Of a stretch of DNA of 64,000 nt, positions 45,039 to 56,560 are shown in pieces. The notes beneath the pieces were generated by a model. It worked only from the letters and a program-made list of their open reading frames with translations. It had not been told where the DNA came from and made no database searches. Position 1 is the first letter of the stretch. Each line of letters starts with the position of its first letter. Made by a program: the position numbers and the translations under genes. The stretch is from Dactylorhiza incarnata (Eukaryota > Streptophyta > Magnoliopsida > Asparagales > Orchidaceae): positions 434,001-498,000 of the forward strand of contig JAWHQI010000273.1 of assembly GCA_033032865.1 (NCBI GenBank), in the 5' to 3' direction.

Positions 45039-45613
45039 GGGCTGAGACCTACCATTCCAAAGGATGCACATCCCAAGCTCGCCGCATTGCTTGAGAAATG
45101 CTGGCAGAGAGACCCTGCTTTGAGGCCTGATTTCTTGGAAATTTTAGATGCGCTTCACCGAATAGCCAAGGAGGTGCGTGCATTATCTATCTCATTTTTC
45201 TCTTTGTTTTTTTTAAGAAAGTACCATCTTAATTGTCCTAAAATCGTATTATCTATATTTTGTGATAAATACTCAAATACACTAAAAAGGCATTTAGAAT
45301 TTGTCTTTTTTCCCATGGAATTCTGTGAAATATTGTTACAGATATCTTGCACAATTTTTTTTTTCAATTTGGATCGAATGCGCTAAAAATACTTTTCTTT
45401 GAAAAAGCTTGTGTGTATTTGATCCAATTTGAAACATATTGTGCATAATATTTGTAATAATATTTCAATAATTCTAAAAAAAATGATAAAATTCTGAGCG
45501 TGTTTGAGCATATTTGTCCTAAACTATAGGTACAGTTTTTTTATTGTACTTATAAAATACCTTTCAAATAGGTCCGTGAAGAGAATGGGCAGCATGAACA
45601 CGAGGACAAATAG
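45039..45613 (+). CDS. Last exons of an STY-type protein kinase gene (partial)
   Basis: Exon 45039-45173 follows a good acceptor (pyrimidines, then CTGAAG) and encodes GLRPTIPKDAHPKLAALLEK, then CWQRDPALRPDFLEIL and ALHRIAKE. This is the C-terminal lobe of plant STY8/17/46-like Raf-type kinases, with the conserved CW...DP..RP motif of subdomain XI. Donor GTGCGT at 45174, 398-bp AT-rich intron, acceptor CAAATAG, and exon 45572-45613 adds 13 residues in frame, then TAG. Family members end later with a GGFF-containing tail; a matching SAGFF trace lies just past this stop in another frame. The upstream kinase exons are not in the window on this side of the retroelements. Confidence 0.75.
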
Positions 45614-45688
45614 TCGATCAGCTGGCTTTTTTCTGCCTGAATACCAGGACAAATAGTCGGTCAGGCGGCTTTTTTCGGCTCGTATGAT
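45603..45688 (+). repeat. 43-bp imperfect tandem duplication at the kinase gene end
   Basis: AGGACAAATAGTCG begins at 45603 and again at 45646, each followed by a C/GGGCTTTTTT phrase. The copies span the stop codon of the kinase frame. Confidence 0.8.
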
Positions 45689-46473
45689 AGTGCACTACTT
45701 ATTCATGTATGTGTGGTTTGTTCGCACATCAAAGAACTCATTTTATAATTTAACAAGTGTACAGAGTGTAACTTTTTGATCAAAATCTTTCACTTATGTA
45801 ACTGAGTGCTGACTCTGCGTGATTTGCATGAGACATTTCCAGCACGTGTGGGCGTGCAACAGTTGATTTTCATAAACTCACAAGAGCTGGCTCCGGTCAC
45901 CCAAGTGAATTTAATTTATTTGAGGTTTTGCCCTGAGGCGAGTTTGATTTATTTTGGGGGATTTTTATTTTATTCGAAATTTTTGAACAATTCGGAATTT
46001 CTAAATTTACATAACATTGTATTCTAATAACAACTTTTTTTCAAAAAAAAAAAGTGTGCTCACGTCTAAAGCATTTAAGGAGAGGTAATCATTCTACACC
46101 AGTCTTGCTCCCCTCCATTTGGTTCATTTTATTGTGAGGATGAATTCTTATTGAACTAAAGGTGCAAATTTTTTTATTATATAAAAAATAAAAAAGAATG
46201 GAATTACTTTACCTGAAAGGATCAATTTAAGCCATGAAATGAATTGTATTCATTTGGCTAAATGAAACATATCTTAATTCCTTGCTCCAAAAGAATCATC
46301 ACGGAAATTATAGTATATATTGCTTTGAAGTTCCCTTTGATTCTACCAAAATGGTTAATGTTCCTTAACAATCCGAGTTCAGAGAAACATTCAAAACTGT
46401 AACCCCCATTGATCTAATATAATTCTTTATCTTTTTAATACATACGGTTAGCGCAAATTATATATATAGAATT
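45689..46473. other. AT-rich non-coding sequence downstream of the kinase exons
   Basis: Probably the 3' untranslated region at first, then intergenic. No gene, repeat or regulatory site that I can support. Confidence 0.5.
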
Positions 46474-47231
46474 AATCTTAGTCATCCAATATGTGACAAA
46501 CTTTTGATCTCAACCATCCAATGAAGAGAGAAAAAAGAGAGAAGAGTGGGGGAGAGAGAATCTGTATAGCCCTCTTATATCTACATTTAGGAATAAGAGG
46601 AAGAGGATAGAAGAGAAAGGGAGAGAAATTGATTTTTTAGATAAAAATTTATATTTTTTTACAAAATAAAAATAGGAATATTTATTCATTTTCTTACGGT
46701 CATTTCAAGTACTCATGTATATGTTTTGAATAAAAGGTAAGTGATTATATGTGGCTGCATCCCGCTTATAGGCTTGTGCAACCCGCTCATATGTAGGCAC
46801 AGTCTGCTCGAATACGGGCGAAGCCCGCTGAGAGTTAGCGACCACGGGAAAAGCCTTTGCCGGCATAGGCAAAGTCTTCGCCCGCATTTGAGCGGATTGT
46901 GCCTCTGCATATGAGCGGGCTGCACAAGCCTATAAGCTAGATGCGCCCGCATATGACCACTTACCTTTTATTCAAAACATATACATATGAGTACTTGAAA
47001 TGACTGTAAAAAAATGAATCAATATTCCTATTTTTATTTTATAAGAAAATGTAAATTTTTACCTGAGAAATCAATTTCTCTCTCCCTTTCTCTTATGTCC
47101 TCCTCTTCCTCTTATCCCTAAATGTAGGTATAGGAGGACTATAAAGATTTTATCTCCCTCTCTTCTCTTTTTTTCTCTCTTCATTGGATGGTTGAGATCA
47201 AAAATTTGTCACATATTGGATGACTAAGATT
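46474..47231. mobile_element. Foldback (long inverted repeat) element, 758 bp
   Basis: The left end AATCTTAGTCATCCAATATG is the reverse complement of the right end, and the match continues inward for about 370 bp with mismatches to a GC-rich centre near 46850. The whole element can fold into one hairpin. There is no coding capacity. I could not identify a clear target duplication. MITE or Mutator-like foldback are both possible. Confidence 0.85.
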
Positions 47232-47265
47232 CCTTTTTTGATGTTTATATTTCATAATATCCATG

Positions 47266-48008
47266 CACAACCTCGATGTTGACTCTTTGTAGCCTAAGGT
47301 TGTAGCATGTTCCAAATGTTGGGATGTTCAGCCATTAAAGTGGTACTTGAGATGAGTTCAAAATGTCGTGAGATAGTTCGGTCGATATCTGGTGCGAGCG
47401 TTAAAGCATTGAGAAGATCTTTCATTGGTACGAGAGGGTCGGGAAGGATGCGTGTGTGGTATACCAGTTATCAAGCCCACGGTAAACACCGGGTAGCTAA
47501 GTGTGGTGTGGATCATGCTGAAAGCATCTAAGTAGTAAGCTCATCCTAAGATGAGTGCTCTCCTATTCTGACTTCCGCATAGCATTCGGTAGCACAATAG
47601 AGACAATGACGGGTTCTCTGCTCCTACGGGGATGGAGCGACATAAGTATTAAGAATCCAAGATAAGGTCATGATGAGACGAGCCACGTATCATTATGATA
47701 GGTGTCAAGTGGAAATGCAGTGATGTAGGTAGTTGAGGCATCCTAATAGACCGGGAGATTTCAACCTTGTTCCTACACAACTTGGTCAGTTCAATCAGGT
47801 ACTCAAAATCTATTTTCATTGTTCAACTGTTTGACATCATGAAAAACTCAAAATCCTCTGTCGTGCCATTTGATAAAGATGGAGGACATAGGCCTTTGGC
47901 GCCCCTTTTAGTCAAGAATCAGGGTCTCACAATTACTAAACAATATTTAACTCATGACTTTCTTCGTTTATGGTTCAATGTTCTGGTGTCCTAGTTGTAG
48001 AGGAGCCT
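47266..48008 (+). pseudogene. Nuclear insertion of chloroplast rDNA (NUPT)
   Basis: The order and wording follow the chloroplast rDNA: the 3' end of 23S rRNA (about 47266-47575, e.g. AGTACGAGAGG-like, CCAGTTATC, AAGCATCTAAGTAGTAAG), the short spacer, the complete 4.5S region (about 47663-47765, GGTGTCAAGTGGAA-TGCAGTGATGTA), the 4.5S-5S spacer (TATTTTCATTGTTCAACT), and the first about 25 bases of 5S rRNA (CTGGTGTCCTAG). Many differences are C-to-T or G-to-A changes, as expected of an old, methylated nuclear copy. 4.5S rRNA exists only in plastids of land plants. Confidence 0.93.
47663..47765 (+). pseudogene. Chloroplast 4.5S rRNA copy
   Basis: Full-length but mutated copy inside the NUPT, between GGTCATGATGAGACGAGCC and GGGAGATTTCAAC. 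Not expected to be expressed. Confidence 0.88.
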
Positions 48009-48249
48009 ATGCTTTTGTGGGGCAAGAATTTCAAGTTCGATCAATAGGATTAAGAAATTTCAACTACCGAATATGTTATCTTTATACATAATGATAATGG
48101 ATTACCTAGTAAAAAAAATCAAGATCATCACAGACCTCCCTTTTTTTCTTTTCTATTGCAATTTCTCGATTATTATATGATGATTTTTTAACTTTCCATA
48201 TCTATATAGATAGAAACAGATGTACTTTAAATGACATCTCGTATGTCAA
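48009..48249. other. No feature seen
   Basis: AT-rich sequence after the NUPT; the similarity to chloroplast DNA stops near 48008. Confidence 0.5.
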
Positions 48250-48560
48250 TGACACAAAAGGGATATGAAATGAATGGAATTGAGATGTTTGGGGCCCGAG
48301 GTAGGGAACTTGTTGTTGTTCTTGAGGTAGGAGTTCTGTACTCCGGGGTGTAAGATCTCTGGTAGTAAATCTGAGTTTGGAGGAGTTTTTGTTGAGGCTG
48401 GCACACTGCTAGATAGGTGCGGGGAAAAAGTGGGCGTACTCATCTTGGGAAACCACTATAAATATATACGTATTATGTGGTGTGTTTGTGTTGTGTGTGA
48501 TTTATCTTTCAATCTGCTGCAATTATTTTAAAAAGGATACACTTATTCACCCCCTCTGTA
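48250..48560 (+). repeat. Relic of a Sirevirus-type LTR end
   Basis: The order GGGAAACCACTATAAATA, GTG/TTG-rich stretch, AATTATTTTAAAA and ACTTATTCACCCCCTCT follows the 3' end of the Sirevirus 1 LTR (GGGGAACTACTATAGATAC ... CTATTCACCTCCCCTCT). No internal sequence remains, so it is a fragment or solo LTR. Confidence 0.5.
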
Positions 48561-49950
48561 ACATCAATATTCCTACTAGACCCATTGATAGTGATAGGGC
48601 ATGACATGTGTTATGAACTGTGAGTTAGGATAAGTAGGTGACCCTAGGACTCAATAAGACAAGGAAATATCACCTAGTGCACATAAAGGAGCACAAGTCA
48701 ACCTAGTTCAAATTACCTCCACTTGAACTCACAAACTCAAATTGACTCCGCCACCACATCCCTAACCCCAAAGCGGAGGCAATTGACCATCCAACTCATG
48801 AATTGGTCAACCAAATTAGCCAATTTGACCAAAGTCAACATTGGTCAACTTACCTTAATTTGGCTCAATTGAGCTTCAATTGGCTAAATTGACCCCACCA
48901 ATGTCTTCTTAACCACTAAGGTAGACCATTAGGGCAAAAATATTCAATTTGGCTCATCCAAATAAATAAATTTCTAGAGATAAATGTTAAGTGACTCTCT
49001 AGAATATTGGAATTTTCTAGATTAATTTAGCCATGATTATTTCCTAAATTCACATGTGAGGTAAATCCAAATAAATATAATAATCAGAGAAAATTATGTT
49101 CAATAACTCTCATTATATTTCCAGAGATAAATATTACTCTAACAAGTGACTATCCAGAATATTAAAATTTTCCAGGTTAATTTAGCCATGATTATTTCCT
49201 AAATTCACATGTGAGGTAAAACAAATGAATATAATAATAAAAGAAAATGATGTTCAATAATTCTCATTAAATTTCCAGAGGTGTGTTATGACCTAATAAC
49301 ACATGTGACAGATTTTGGATTTTTCATAACTGATTTGGTCACAAATATTTCACTGACTTAAATCCGTGACAAAAATATTTACTTAAACTATAGGAAATCA
49401 TATTCCAAAAATTCTCATTAATTTTCCCGAGGTTCATTATGTCTTAAAAATGTCTAGCCAGAGTTTTAAAAAATTTTAAGTTATTTTGATGTGTGTGTGA
49501 GAGAGAGAGAGAGAGACAAATGCTTCTAATAACATTTCACCTGAAAAATCATACCCAAAAATTTCCATTAAATTCGCAGAGATGTATCTTGACCTAACTA
49601 ACCAAGTGACAGAGAATTGGATTTTTTCTAAATGAAATACTTACGGAATTTAAGTCCATAAATCCCAAATTCTCCAAGAATGATAAATTCCATCATAATA
49701 CATACATTGTCAAAATTTCATCCTCATTGGATGAGCCATTAGTTGAGATTCTACAAAATAAGGCCCAGGACACCTCCCAGAAAACAGAGATTCTGGGGGT
49801 GTAGGGCACCAATTGAGATGATTTAAAATTTGCTGGAAAGTAGAGATAAATGGCTACATGATTGATATTTACACTTTTCTTAGATCTAGATCTAAGTAGG
49901 TCTAATATAAGCTTTAAGATGATGTTTGTTGTTGTTGGGTTTTCTGTATC
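48561..49950. repeat. AT-rich region with degenerate tandem repeats
   Basis: TTAATTTAGCCATGATTATT with the following TTCCTAAATTCACATGTGAGG occurs at 49022 and 49177, a 155-bp period. Looser repeats of a CATTAAATTTCCAGAGGT theme continue to about 49590. It probably derives from an LTR or a decayed satellite. No coding sequence. Confidence 0.55.
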
Positions 49951-50820
49951 CCTTCATAAGGGATGACATATCAAATATGCGCAGCGGAAATAAACAAGAA
50001 CAACCCAAAAAGAGATAAACGGATCTTGCATTTTCATGATTCAAGAGAAAAGGAAAGCATATGCATATACCTTCGCGGGATTGAGTCAATACTCAACCAA
50101 GGTGCTCCAAGAGAAATCCGAAATCTGTCTTTGAGTTCTTCAAGGATCGAAATAGATCGATCCCTCTACAGAAGTCCACACAAGCAAAGGAGAACCCTAG
50201 CTTCTTGTCGTACAAGAACTAGGTCGGAGAAGGATGCTCTCAACGTCCTCACGGACTGCTAGGTCCGATCCAGAAGAGGCGGCGACTGACGACGGCGACC
50301 AGCGGCGACGGAGGGACAATCGGCGGACGGAACGAGAACGATCGGAACACTTCCGTCTTTTCTCTTTCGCAAAAGGGCTCGATCTGAAAACGTATGTCTC
50401 GAAGCCCTAATCACGTTCATTTTATACGCAAGGCATAAAATCGGCTATCCGCAGACCAGAGAGAAAAACAGAAAATCTGTCCAAATTTGCATTCGCCGAA
50501 TTCGACTAATCAAATTAACCGAATTCGACTAATCACTATAACCGAATTTGGCGAAACCATTTCGACGAATTCGTCTATTTATAAATTCGGCTATATAAAT
50601 TCGGCGAAACCATTTAGCCGAATTTGACTTTAGCCGAATTCGTCTAAACCATTTAGCCGAATTCGTTTAAAGCCTTTAGCCGAATTCGTCTAAACCCTTT
50701 AGCTGAATTCGTCTAAACCCTTTAGCCGAATTCGTCTAAACCCTTTAGCCGAATCTAGTGTAAATCCATTCGTTTAAACCCTTTAAACGATTTCCCGTTG
50801 AGACATTCTCAACTTAATTC
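49951..50820 (-). repeat. LTR-like sequence with 23-bp minisatellite upstream of a TATA box
   Basis: On the minus strand a TATA box GTATAAAATG lies at 50419-50428. Upstream of it are repeats of TAGCCGAATTCGTCTAAACC in a 23-bp period (starts 50631, 50654, 50677, 50700, 50723, 50746) plus looser copies from 50490; each holds the palindrome CGAATTCG. The downstream part carries a TTTCCGCTGCGCATAT phrase common in plant copia LTR ends. No partner copy is in the window. Confidence 0.55.
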
Positions 50821-51566
50821 CAAGCAGCCACAACTCATATCCAATATGAGTAAGGCCAACACAATCCTTTCTCCAACTTCTCCAAATGCTTTTATGTGCG
50901 ACCCTATTGGCTCATATTGCGTCGGCAGCAAGACTAACTCTTGATTGCTTTGAGATCATCTCAGAAACTCCAGCAGTTGTGTGACTGATTTGTATTAATA
51001 TCAACTCTAAACTTTAGTATAAAAACATATCATGCACTAATCTTAAAGCAAGATCCAAGGGTGGCTTGGTTGTCTTCAACCACTAGTTAACGACTAGCAT
51101 TAGCCCAATCTGAGCTGATTTTATAGGTGATTTCCATCCAACCACCGACCTCCATGGCCGGCCACCACCACCACCGCCTCCATTGAGGTGGTGGTCATCG
51201 ATTGGCGATCGAAAACCGCCTCTCTGGCGATCCCGAGCAAGGAGAAAAGCTCTGTAATTTCCAGTCAATCTCACATGGAACAATTGAGCCCGAATTCTCT
51301 CCTAAATGAATTAGAATGCTAGCATGGAGGGAGGGGAGGAGAATCCAACCTGGATTGGGGGTTGTTGTCGGCTATTTCTCCTGCCGGCCATGGTTCTTCC
51401 CATCTCTGGCGACCTTGCCCTAATTCTCGATTCTCCATTGAATCCTTTGATCTAAAGCTCGATTTCCACTGCTCTCCACCTTCTGAAGCTAACATGAGGG
51501 TTAATTGGGGCTGAGGAGGGCTTAAACCAGGGATACTAATAAGGGATCTCGATTTTCCCTTGGTTT
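50821..51566 (-). other. Unassigned; interior leader of a gypsy element in part
   Basis: 51050-51566 lies just inside the primer site at 51567 and is therefore probably interior sequence of that element; it includes a purine/GGTGG-rich stretch but no gag motif I recognise. 50821-51050 is unassigned. Confidence 0.4.
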
Positions 51567-52328
51567 CTCTGATACCAGTTGCAAGACCGCCCCCCCCCCC
51601 CCCCCAGATTTTACAATGAGACATCTGAGGTGGTCTTATTCCCAGAACCGTTGTCTTACGGTGACACTAACACATGAGTTAGTCTTCACTGCAAGACGTC
51701 GATCCTGCCGGCAAGAACAATCAACCAGGCCAACATGAGAGAAGGAGCAAGCTAAAATAAGCCAAGTCCACAATCACAATATATATATATATCAAAAGAG
51801 ATATAATTGTCCATCAACGAGTACTAAAAGAGATATAATAGTTCATCAACGAGTACTAAAAGAAAGAGTATGGGCTTATGACCGGTACATGTCCAAAATA
51901 TAAAACACTCTCTCTCACTCTAATATGCGGAAGCTACTTAAAACTCATAGCTGCTCGGGGAAGGATGGTAGTAGTGCGTTGCAATTGCTCCTCAAATTCC
52001 TGCCACCCTGGCCTGCGGGTTATGCTGCTGCTCCGGCTCCTCGTGCACCTAGTGTTACGGTCACATCCAACGGTTAGTCAAAAAGACTAAATCGTTTTGT
52101 CCTCGCCTCCCCCCGCGACTCCTAGGCACCGGTCGGGAGGACGAAAAAGAAGGACAACAAAGAAGTATAACAAAGAGGATGACGTGGCTCTAACTAGCAA
52201 GTATGTATATATAGAAACTATGATAGTGTATAAAAGCTATGCTAGCAGTTTTAAATATACTAGAGCAATAATAAAGTGCAATAATTAAAAGGTGCGGCGC
52301 AGTAAGTAAAGCAATGTAAGAAAGTAAG
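51567..52328 (-). repeat. Gypsy LTR fragment with primer site and 16-C run
   Basis: Plus-strand CTCTGATACCA (51567-51577) is a primer site read on the minus strand (TGGTATCAGAG). The LTR then starts TGCAAGACCGCCCC at 51580, like the TGTAACACCCC starts of elements A and B, with a 16-C run at 51590-51605. It is cut at 52328 by the LTR of Sirevirus 2. Confidence 0.65.
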
Positions 52329-54017
52329 TGAAAGTGCACAGTGTGCCTCTGAGAATACTCTAGAGCGGGGGGGGGGGGGTGAATAGAGATTTAAAATATT
52401 TCTGTCCTAACTGTGTATACAATAAAACACACTAAGGAATTATGCTCACAAACAACACACGGGCAGAATAATTATTGCAGGAAATAAAAATGCTAAGAAA
52501 GAAAATTGGGACAACACAAAAAATCACAACACAAACACAAAAGATTTTATAGAGGTTCCACAAAATGTGGGTAGTTCTCTATTCTACTACCTGGTAGAAA
52601 TGCACCACCTGTTCCTGAGTCTTTTGATAAGGAGACTCTTAGAACCACTGATCTTTTGATAAGGAGATCATGAACCAACCAGATCTTTTGATAAGGAGAT
52701 CTTGAACCAACCAGATCTTTTGATAAGGAGATCTTGAACCACTGAATCCTTTGGACGAGGGATTCTTGAAACTCGTTTACAGTTGAAGAGAAAGTGAAGA
52801 AGGAAAAGAAAAAAAGAAAAAAAGAGGGAGAATTCTATTTTCAGAATTCTGTCAAGCCTTGTGCTTCAGTTTTCACTTTTATGGATCTGTGAATAATGAA
52901 TCCTTGCTTTTGATAGTGATGTTTTGCAAGGATCATGAGCTTCAGATCCTGTCAGTTTCTTCTATTCAAATCTGGCTGCTGTATAATCTTTGATGAAGAG
53001 CAGTCTTCTATTTTTACTGTGCTGAGAGAGAGCAGTATTTGTTCTTCACTGTCTTCTCGGGTTCAGAAGGAAGAAGAAGAAGGAAAACCCTAATCGACAG
53101 AATTTGAATGTGTGTATTGTATACTCTACTTTCTTCTCTGTAATCTTCTTATTTATTTTCCATCCCTTAATTTGAATTTGTTTCCTCTTTTAGAGTGTGC
53201 TGAAAAGATACTGGTCTGGACAAATTCTCTTCCTTTCCTCATTTGTTCTCGACCCGTCTGCCAACTGTCTTGATCCTTTCCAAGAAAGCTTTGTTGTCTT
53301 CTTTATTGCTTCTTTCTATTATAAGCAATAAATGAGCCGTTGTAAAACGGTCTTCAGTATTGTGAGCCTTGAGAGAGAGAGAGAGAGATCCAAAATGCCA
53401 GCTGAAAAGGTTTCCTTTTCAGTATGTATTCGATGTTGCTTCGAGTTCTCTTATCGACGCACCTTCGAGTTCTTGTGAGAGCACCTTCGAATTCATTCTT
53501 GCTCTGATTGAAGTCTGCTTGTCGACGTTGCATTGATACCTTGTCGACGTAACCGTCGAGTTGAGAACTTGACTCTGAACTTCATCATCTACGTCGAATT
53601 GAAGTCGATCTTGCGCCGACTTCAGATGGCTTCGACAGATTCTTTCTTCTGCGTTGAGTTGAAGTAGAAGCTGCGTCGACTTCTCATGATACTTCGACAT
53701 GTCCATTTTCTCTACGTCGACATCCTTTCGACGTAGCGTTGACATGATCTACTTCGACAGAAGGTTGAGTTTCTTAGACTTCTAGTCTAAGTAGCGCTGA
53801 CATCAATTCGATGTTACGTCAATTTCTATTCGATGCATTTGTTAACTTAACCCAAATTCTGCTTGTCTTGATATGGTCTTGTCACCCTAAGTTAAGTGAG
53901 ATATCCTAAGACATCTAATGACCATATTTCCCTCACTATACAATGGGTAATTAAATCCTAAGAGATAAAATCACATTAGATAATTTGTTAAGTTAATCCA
54001 AGGGGTTTTTCCCAACA
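52329..54017 (-). repeat. 3' LTR of Sirevirus 2
   Basis: On the minus strand it begins TGTTGGG and ends CACTTTCA, as in Sirevirus 1. Palindromic words of the type (T)CGTCGAC / TCGACGT(N)ACGTCGA are scattered over 53430-53830. Repeats of about 34 bp built on GATCTTTTGATAAGGAGATC lie at 52616-52770, at the place of the CTGATCAAAA repeats in Sirevirus 1. A 13-G run is at 52367-52379. Confidence 0.92.
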
Positions 54018-54033
54018 ATCTCCCCCTATTTAT
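54018..54033 (-). other. Polypurine tract of Sirevirus 2
   Basis: Minus strand ATAAATAGGGGGAGAT, the same as in Sirevirus 1, directly before TGTTGG. Confidence 0.85.
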
Positions 54034-54231
54034 CTTAACAAATTTTACATAGTGGTTAAAGTGATTTTACATATTCCTTTTACATAATTAGAAAATACAT
54101 TCAAGACAATATAGACAATAGAATATGACAGACTGAAATCACAAGCTATTTCATTCATTTGTCAAGAAATTATATTGATCTCCACAACTGTTTGTTTCCA
54201 GAAAGTATAATGATTACAGAATACCTGAGCT

Positions 54232-56033
54232 TCATTTCTCCTTCTCATAAGTTTTTCTTTTTCTTGAGAAGACTTTTGGAATGACCTTCCTTGGAGCAAT
54301 CTGCAGAGGCTCATCATCTTCAGAGGAAATTACTGCTTCTTCAGCAACATTGTCTTTGGGAAGCTCCCCCTGAATTTGAGCATTTAGCTCAGCAATATCA
54401 ACAGCTTCCTTGGAAATCTTTGTCACCTCATCCAGCAGATTTTCATTCTGAGGCTCCCCCTGATCCACTGTTGTACCTACAGCTGCCATTTCTTCTTCCA
54501 GATTCCTTTGGGCATCTGGGACAGGATCCCCTTGAGTAGATGGGAGCTCCCCCTGATTATCTGCAGCAATTTCCACTTGATTCTCTGGCTCTTTTTCTTT
54601 TCATTTCTCCTCGTGATGCTCTGAAGCAGGCTCCCCCTGGACATTAGGACCCTGGAAGAGGGTCATTTTATCAGGGGCTTCATCATCTTTCCCTTTATTA
54701 TGGCCACTCTCATCTAGTACATGCCTTTCTTCCTCCATAAAATTTTCTTCCTCCAAAATATTCTCCCCCTTCTTAACCTTGCTGGCAAGAAGGGTTAAGA
54801 ACTCCTTGGACACAAGGGAGGAAGACATGTAGTCCTTAATGCCTTGGAGGGATCTTCTGGAATCTTGCAGTTCAGCCTCCATTTGGGAGTATTTCCTGTC
54901 AAACTTTTTGGCTTGAGTGGCTAATAAATCAACAAATGTAGAGGAGGCCAAGCCACTGCCTTAGAGATGACCTGCTCAAGGTCAATTAGAGGGATATGTG
55001 AGGTAGATGGAGGAGGTGATGGTGGGAAGTCTTCTTGGATTGGGGAGAGAGTATGATAGGTTTCAGGGGAGATATGGATTGGTGGTGGTGGAGGAGGAGC
55101 AAACTGAGAGTTTGAGGTAATAGTGGATGGTTGTTGTTGAGGAATGAGAGGTGTAGGCTCTGGGACTGAAGTAGATGGAATGGATTGAGGGTTTTGATGT
55201 TGTTATTGTTGTTGCTGAGGAGAGGGTTGAGCTGGAACATTATCCTGGGGGAGATCTGGAACAGTGTCTAGTGGAGTTGGAGAGGGAGGAGGAGGAATAT
55301 TATCCCTTGGAGAGGGAGGAGGTGAAGCTGGAGCTTGACCAGGCTTCAAGATCTGTCTGGTCTATTTTGAGAATATTCCTATATTTATTCTCTTTCTAGG
55401 AGGAATATGCACTCCTTTTGACTTGCACACTACTGGGAAGTGATGGAGAAGTACTTGGCTCATAACTCTCATATATGCATTTTCCTTATGAGAGTACTTG
55501 TGCCCAATCATTTTCAGAAGGCATCTCCCCCAATTAATCTTTTTCTTAGGAACAAGAGCTCCCATTATCTGAAGTTGTTGCTTGGGAATAGCATCATGTG
55601 CTGAAATTTTACACAGCAACACCTTCCCTACTATGTCAGCAAGGAACCTGTATTCTTCTCCAAGATCAATCTTTTTCAGATTTATGGGCTTATCTTTCTT
55701 GAGCTGCATAATCTCCAGGACCCTCTTGGTCTCATCCCATGTTAAATCATCTGACTCATTTCCAGTTAGATGATCATATGTTTGATTCAGTAACTCCTCT
55801 GTTATCAGTACATCTGTGTCAGAAACTTTTCCCTTGAGGGATCCATCCTCGCCTATTAGAACACTATCTTTAAACTCAGTCAGTTCAATATCCAAGATCT
55901 TGTATCTTGTGGATATCTGCTTGGTTAATCCAGCATCTTGAAATAGACCAAGAATGGCCTTGAAGCTTTCGGTCGCTGCACTAAAAGAATCAATATCCAC
56001 ATCAAAGCCAGAGTTTACTTTTGGTGGAGCCAT
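54232..56033 (-). pseudogene. Sirevirus 2 env-like gene
   Basis: Frame 55362-56033 starts MAPPKVNSGFDVDIDSFSAA and matches the Sirevirus 1 N-terminal domain (FKAILGLFQDAGL, EYRFLADIVGKVLLCKISAHD, PKKKINWGRCLL). It is followed by proline-, serine- and leucine-rich pieces (54986-55240), a piece with a likely coiled coil, FVDLLATQAKKFDRKYSQME (54601-54951), and an acidic-to-basic end (54232-54576). Stops and frameshifts separate the pieces. The N-terminal domain is better conserved than the rest. Function unknown; no clear membrane segment. Confidence 0.8.
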
Positions 56034-56560
56034 TAATGTGAGGTACCTGCAAACACAAGAGAAAATGAGAGAGAGAACAGCACGGGAGAGCTGGAGAACA
56101 AGAGAGCAAGGAGAGGAAAATTCGAAAGCGCAAAGAACTCGACGTCGAAGTTGCTTAAAAGAAGACGATTCCTCGCAACTTAGGGTTTAGATCGACGCAC
56201 CGTCGAAAGAAAATAGAATTTGGCGCGCAAAAATATGATGAGACTGCTTCTAGATGCACTTCAGCGCGCGCGGTTTATATCGACGTTGCGTCGAATAATA
56301 TTCGACATAACTTGGAGATTGTTCAACAATCCTTAAGTCGACGTAGTCCTGTCAACGTTACGTTGGTTTTCAATCGACGCAACCTCGACTTTGGTCAGTG
56401 ACTAATAAGACGACGCATGCGTCGATATGAACTTGACGCTGCGTCGAGATCTATTCAAATTAACCACTCTGGGAGCTTCTTGACGCTAGCGTCGAGTATA
56501 AGTTGATGGTGCGTCGACTTATATTCGTCGCACTTCTGAATGAATAGATCTATTTTCTTA
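56034..56560 (-). promoter_or_regulatory. Leader of the Sirevirus 2 env-like gene
   Basis: On the minus strand, palindromes of the TCGACGC(N)GCGTCGA kind (e.g. GACGCATGCGTC, TTGACGCTAGCGTCGA) lie at 56120-56530. They are followed by a pyrimidine-rich tract, TTTGCAG at about 56047, GTACC, and the ATG at 56033. The eleven bases TTGCAGGTACC equal those at the same place in Sirevirus 1. Confidence 0.6.

Noticed and set aside
47307..47531. Protein-coding frame of 74 codons
   Set aside because: The bases are the 3' end of chloroplast 23S rRNA; the frame is accidental.
50631..50765. Telomere-like TAAACCC words in the 23-bp repeat
   Set aside because: Only one telomere-type heptamer per 23-bp unit, never in tandem; the unit is a minisatellite in an LTR.
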